Shown here: in pieces, positions 60,767 to 64,000 of the stretch
Numbering within the stretch: position 1 is the stretch's first letter
Layout: each line of letters starts with the position of its first letter
From: Marinobacter sp. SS5-14b
Lineage (GTDB): Bacteria; Pseudomonadota; Gammaproteobacteria; Pseudomonadales; Oleiphilaceae
NCBI RefSeq assembly: GCF_030541005.1
Contig: NZ_JASSVM010000002.1
Span: 310,001-374,000 of the forward strand
Reading direction: 5' to 3'
Length of the DNA: 64,000 nucleotides
Translations under genes and position numbers: made by a program
The notes under the pieces: model-generated
Database searches by the model: none
Seen by the model: the letters and a program-made list of their open reading frames with translations, nothing else
What the model was told of the DNA's origin: nothing

Positions 60767-61370
60767 CGCCGTCTCTCACGTATTCAAATCGATCGTGAAG
60801 CCGGCTTGGCCGTCCCTGCCAGAATTCGATTCGCTCCGGAACCACCCGGTACCCGCCCCAGAAGCTGGGCAGCGGAATTTCCCCGGAGCTGAATTTGCGT
60901 TTCATCTCCGCCACTTTTTGCTCGAGCAATCCCCGTGATGTAATCGCTTTGCTCTGCTCGGAAACCCAGGCGCCTATCTGACTCCCCCTGGGCCTTGAGG
61001 AAAAGTACTTCAGGGATTCGGTCTTGCTGACCTTCTCCACGGCGCCCTGAATGCGAACCTGTCGGTTCAGGCCAATCCAGGGGAACAGCAGCGCCGCCTG
61101 TGGGTTTTCTTCAAGTTCCCGTGCCTTGCGGCTGCCGTAGTTTGTGTAGAAAACGAACCCGTGGTTGTCGAAGTACTTGAGTAACACGGTACGAATATCC
61201 GGCATCCGATCCGCGCCAGCGGTGGCCAGAGACATGGCATTGGGTTCCAGAATACCGGCCTTGCGGGTATCCTCGAACCAATTCTGGAACTGCACCACCG
61301 GGTCATCGTTCAGGTGTTCCCGGTCCAGCCCTTCGCTTTCAAAGTCCCGACGCATATCGCCGATGTCCAT
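60735..61370 (-). CDS. pdxH: Pyridoxamine 5'-phosphate oxidase
   Basis: A 211-residue FMN-dependent oxidase converting pyridoxine or pyridoxamine phosphate to pyridoxal phosphate. '[20 protein letters not shown]', '[20 protein letters not shown]', '[20 protein letters not shown]' and C-terminal '[24 protein letters not shown]' style end are family hallmarks (last one cited as a pattern). First gene of the minus-strand run; divergent from the DUF748 gene. Supplies cofactor for PLP enzymes such as EctB. Confidence 0.95.
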   Translation of the reverse strand: MDIGDMRRDFESEGLDREHLNDDPVVQFQNWFEDTRKAGILEPNAMSLATAGADRMPDIRTVLLKYFDNHGFVFYTNYGSRKARELEENPQAALLFPWIGLNRQVRIQGAVEKVSKTESLKYFSSRPRGSQIGAWVSEQSKAITSRGLLEQKVAEMKRKFSSGEIPLPSFWGGYRVVPERIEFWQGRPSRLHDRFEYVRDGDGWTIQRLQP

Positions 61371-61531
61371 ACTGCCTCTCTGTTCGCGGTTACCGTCAAA
61401 GGGAGTGATACGTCAGGGGAGGATAACGGGTTCAGTGGCCGGTGTCAGGCCTGGCTGACAAAGGCAGGCCCCCGGGGCTATGCTTGGTGGTGTTAACTGC
61501 GTCAAACCATGTGTGACAAAGGGAGTATTTT

Positions 61532-64000
61532 GTGGCCGAAGCAAAGGCGGAAAGTCATCTGGCGAGAAACCTGCTGATTGGGTTGTGTGGCTTGCTGGCC
61601 TTCTACGCACTGGTGGGATTTCTGCTGTTGCCCTGGTGGCTTGAGAAGGCGCTGCCCGAGCAGCTGGAGCAGAGGATGGGCTGGCAAGCAGAGGTATCTG
61701 CCATCCGTTTTAATCCATTTGGCTTCAGCCTGGAAGCCGAGGGTTTTTCGGCCCGTGATACCGGAGATGAGCCCGTCACGGCCTTTGAGTTGCTGCGTGT
61801 TGATCTGAGTGTTCTGAGCCTGTTTCGGGGCGTCATTGGCTTTGATGAAATCCGGCTGACGGAACCCGACCTTCGCCTCGATCTTCTTGAAGACTATTCG
61901 GTGAACTATGCCCGGGACTGGCGGCAAGCCAACCCGCCGGTTCAGGATGGAGAGCCTGTGGAGGACGACGCCAGTGCCGGGCCGCCCAAGCTGTATTTTC
62001 AGCAGGTAGCGATCGATGGCGGCCGGTTGCTGTTCAGGGATTTCAGTCAGGAGCAGCCGGCCGAGTTTCAGATTGCCCCGCTGGATCTGACGATCAGCGA
62101 TCTCGCGACCTGGCCAAGAGGTGACAACGACAGCCGGTATTCAGTGATGGCGGCTCTGGGCTCGCAGACCATCGAGTGGGAGGGAGAGCTGAGCGTGAAC
62201 CCGCTGTATTCCGAGGGCCGGCTCAAATTTTCCGATATTGGTTACGGCACCCTGGCGCACTTTCTGGCACCACACCTGCCGTGGCAGTTGCGGGATGGTT
62301 ACCTGACGGTGGAGTCCGATTACTGGCTGTCGAACGATAATGGCTTTGAGCTGGTGACGTCTAACGGCATGCTGAACATCCGAGACCTGGCGGTTGCGCT
62401 CGCTGCAGGTGATGCAGAGCCCGCGCTGACGACTTCGGCCCTGTCTGTGGAAGGTGTTGGCTTTGATCTGTCCTCCCGTGAAGCGCGTGTTGGCATGGTT
62501 TCGCTTGATCAGCCGTTTGTCTCGACCACCCGGGACGCCGAAGGCGGAATTGACTGGCTCGACTCATTACCGGCCAGTGAGCCGGAACCCGAAGCGGCGC
62601 AAAGTAACCCGGAACCTGGCGCAGCTTTTCGCTGGTCGGTACAGGGGCTGGAGCTGAACGAGGGCCGGGTACGTTGGCGGGATCGGGCGACGGAGCAGCC
62701 GGCGGAGGTCGAGCTGGTTGATCTGGCAGTCACCCTGGGTGGGCTTTCGCATCAGATGGACGAGCCTGTGTCGTACAGTGTGTCGACCGCGCTGGCCAGT
62801 GGCGGCCAGTTCACCGCTAACGGTCAGGTCACCCCGGCTCCTTTCAACTTTGAGGCCGCGCTTTCTGGCACAGATATAGCTCTGGCGGTTGCTGAACCTT
62901 ACCTGCAGCTGGGCGCCAACCTGTCGGTGGCCGACGGCAAGCTGGGGTTTGATGGCAATCTCGATCTCGATGGTCAGGACGATCCCGTTACCGGTACCTT
63001 CAGTGGGACGGCGCAGATCGCCGGCATGGATCTTCGGCTGCCCGATGACGAAGGCCGGCTGGTGTCCTGGCAGTTGCTCAGGCTCGCACCGGTTGAGTTC
63101 AACGTGAATCCCGCCCGGCTTGAGATTGGCACCGTCACTTTGGCCCAGCCATCGGTCAACATCGTGCGCTCGGCCCAGGGTCTCCATAATGTCGAGCGGA
63201 TTGCCCGGGCCACTCCGGAGTCGGTTGATCAGACGGCTGAAAATCAGGCAGCCAGCGCAAAAGAAGGGGCAGAGATTGCTGAGTCCTCCGGGCCGGCGTT
63301 TATCTTCCGGGTGGGTGAGCTGTTGATTGAAGACGGGGCGGTTGGCTATACAGACCGGACTCTGGAGCCAGTGTTCAGCACCACGTTTGATGCGCTTTCC
63401 GGCTCTGTGACCGGCATCAGCAATGTGCCCCCGCAAGAAGGGCAAGTCAGTTTGCGGGGTCAGCTGGCCGGTGGCGCGCCGGTGATGTTTGAGGGAACCC
63501 TGGGCGCCCTGGGTACTGAAGAACCCAGCGACCTGCAGCTGACCATGAATGATCTGGCACTGCCGGTATTATCACCTTACCTTGGCCGATATCTGGGTTA
63601 TGCGGTGGACGGTGGCAAGTTGATGCTCGCGCTGGATTATGAGATTACTGGTACCCGGCTCAAAGCCTCCAATCAGGTGGTTCTGGACCGCATGCAGCTG
63701 GGCCAGTCAGTGGCCAGTGAAGATGCGGTCAATGCGCCGGTCAAACTTGGCCTGGCCCTGCTCACAGACCGTGACGGCGTCATTGAGGTGGATCTGCCGA
63801 TCGAGGGTGACATGAGCGACCCTCAGTTCAGCGTGGGGCAGATTGTCATGCGCGCCTTTGTTAATCTGATGGTTAAAGCTGCGGCCTCGCCGTTCAGCAT
63901 GTTGGGTTCATTGGCGGATCTGGCGGGCCTGAGCAGTGAGGAGCTGGGTCGGGTAAGCTTTGTGCCTGGCCGCGTAGAACTGGCAACGGGTGAGGCGGAA
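61532..64000 (+). CDS. DUF748/AsmA-like large membrane-anchored protein (partial)
   Basis: Open for 823 residues and running off the window end, so the C-terminus is missing. GTG 61532 with GGGAG at 61521-61525. One N-terminal membrane helix (~12-32) precedes a long periplasmic region of repeated beta-rich DUF748 units with the recurrent 'NPFGFSLEAEGFS', 'LYFQQVAIDGGRLLFRD' and 'GRVRWRD' patterns, typical of AsmA/YhdP-like proteins thought to bridge inner and outer membranes for phospholipid transport. The linker 'SVDQTAENQAASAKEGAEIA' is low-complexity. Divergent from pdxH. Confidence 0.88.
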   Translation, partial: MAEAKAESHLARNLLIGLCGLLAFYALVGFLLLPWWLEKALPEQLEQRMGWQAEVSAIRFNPFGFSLEAEGFSARDTGDEPVTAFELLRVDLSVLSLFRGVIGFDEIRLTEPDLRLDLLEDYSVNYARDWRQANPPVQDGEPVEDDASAGPPKLYFQQVAIDGGRLLFRDFSQEQPAEFQIAPLDLTISDLATWPRGDNDSRYSVMAALGSQTIEWEGELSVNPLYSEGRLKFSDIGYGTLAHFLAPHLPWQLRDGYLTVESDYWLSNDNGFELVTSNGMLNIRDLAVALAAGDAEPALTTSALSVEGVGFDLSSREARVGMVSLDQPFVSTTRDAEGGIDWLDSLPASEPEPEAAQSNPEPGAAFRWSVQGLELNEGRVRWRDRATEQPAEVELVDLAVTLGGLSHQMDEPVSYSVSTALASGGQFTANGQVTPAPFNFEAALSGTDIALAVAEPYLQLGANLSVADGKLGFDGNLDLDGQDDPVTGTFSGTAQIAGMDLRLPDDEGRLVSWQLLRLAPVEFNVNPARLEIGTVTLAQPSVNIVRSAQGLHNVERIARATPESVDQTAENQAASAKEGAEIAESSGPAFIFRVGELLIEDGAVGYTDRTLEPVFSTTFDALSGSVTGISNVPPQEGQVSLRGQLAGGAPVMFEGTLGALGTEEPSDLQLTMNDLALPVLSPYLGRYLGYAVDGGKLMLALDYEITGTRLKASNQVVLDRMQLGQSVASEDAVNAPVKLGLALLTDRDGVIEVDLPIEGDMSDPQFSVGQIVMRAFVNLMVKAAASPFSMLGSLADLAGLSSEELGRVSFVPGRVELATGEAE

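Noticed and set aside
1..64000. CRISPR arrays, insertion sequences, prophage genes or a replication origin.
   Set aside because: No regularly spaced direct repeats, transposase, integrase or phage structural genes, and no DnaA-box cluster or dnaA/gyrB neighbourhood were found.

Overview
The window looks like chromosomal DNA from a marine, halotolerant gammaproteobacterium. Marinobacter or a close relative is my best guess, inferred from gene content rather than any search. Pointers are ectoine synthesis genes with the dedicated aspartokinase Ask_Ect, a TRAP transporter, a monomeric NADP-isocitrate dehydrogenase, Na+/K+ antiporters, an OprI/Lpp-type lipoprotein, Pseudomonas-like GC-rich codon use and AGGAG-type ribosome sites. 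I see no insertion sequence, prophage or CRISPR array. One tRNA gene (Gly, anticodon CCC) is present.

Layout. 0.1-8.2 kb: a sigma-54 enhancer-binding regulator, three 18-bp palindromes, a -24/-12 promoter, then dctPQM (TRAP transporter), 3-hydroxybutyrate dehydrogenase and acetoacetyl-CoA synthetase. Together these form an inducible route for importing and activating ketone-body-type acids. 8.2-12.7 kb: hairpin-rich spacer, monomeric isocitrate dehydrogenase, antiporter and ybaK. 12.7-15.9 kb (minus): a three-gene set (c-type cytochrome lipoprotein, aldonolactone-oxidase-type flavoprotein, PLP enzyme of the D-threonine aldolase/D-serine dehydratase fold) whose products all appear to be exported. 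16-24.6 kb: signalling genes (diguanylate cyclase, large hybrid kinase with HPt, membrane protein, CheY-like receiver) with a serine hydrolase and an unknown lipoprotein. 24.6-27.7 kb: a small protein behind an attenuator-like leader, a candidate small RNA, an exonuclease, and queC-queE. 27.7-36 kb: AraC regulator, hydrolase, ExeM-type nuclease, an orphan CapW/BrxR-like WYL regulator and two MFS exporters, one paired with MarR.

36-43.3 kb is an envelope block: two L,D-transpeptidases, an Lpp/OprI-like lipoprotein, NfeD plus slipin, and an NhaP2-type antiporter. 43.3-54.2 kb holds tRNA-Gly, type II NADH dehydrogenase, a PEBP protein, an LpxH-like phosphoesterase, a TetR-HAD pair, a DedA/flavoprotein-disulfide-reductase fusion overlapping a radical SAM gene, and a sodium symporter with a degenerate phosphoesterase. 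54.2-59 kb: ectA, ectB and ask_ect, with ectC missing from its usual place, followed by a divergent group 2 sigma factor. 59-64 kb: DUF6482, tag, a Sfp-type phosphopantetheinyl transferase and pdxH on the minus strand, then a DUF748/AsmA-like protein running off the window.

The least explained signals are the Tat-exported flavin/PLP/cytochrome module, the five-hairpin RNA candidate at 25.17-25.35 kb, the dispersed long-arm hairpin elements (8.33, 51.41 and 51.62 kb), the missing ectC, and the sigma factor with altered -10 recognition residues. All functional calls rest on reading the sequence and on remembered family features.
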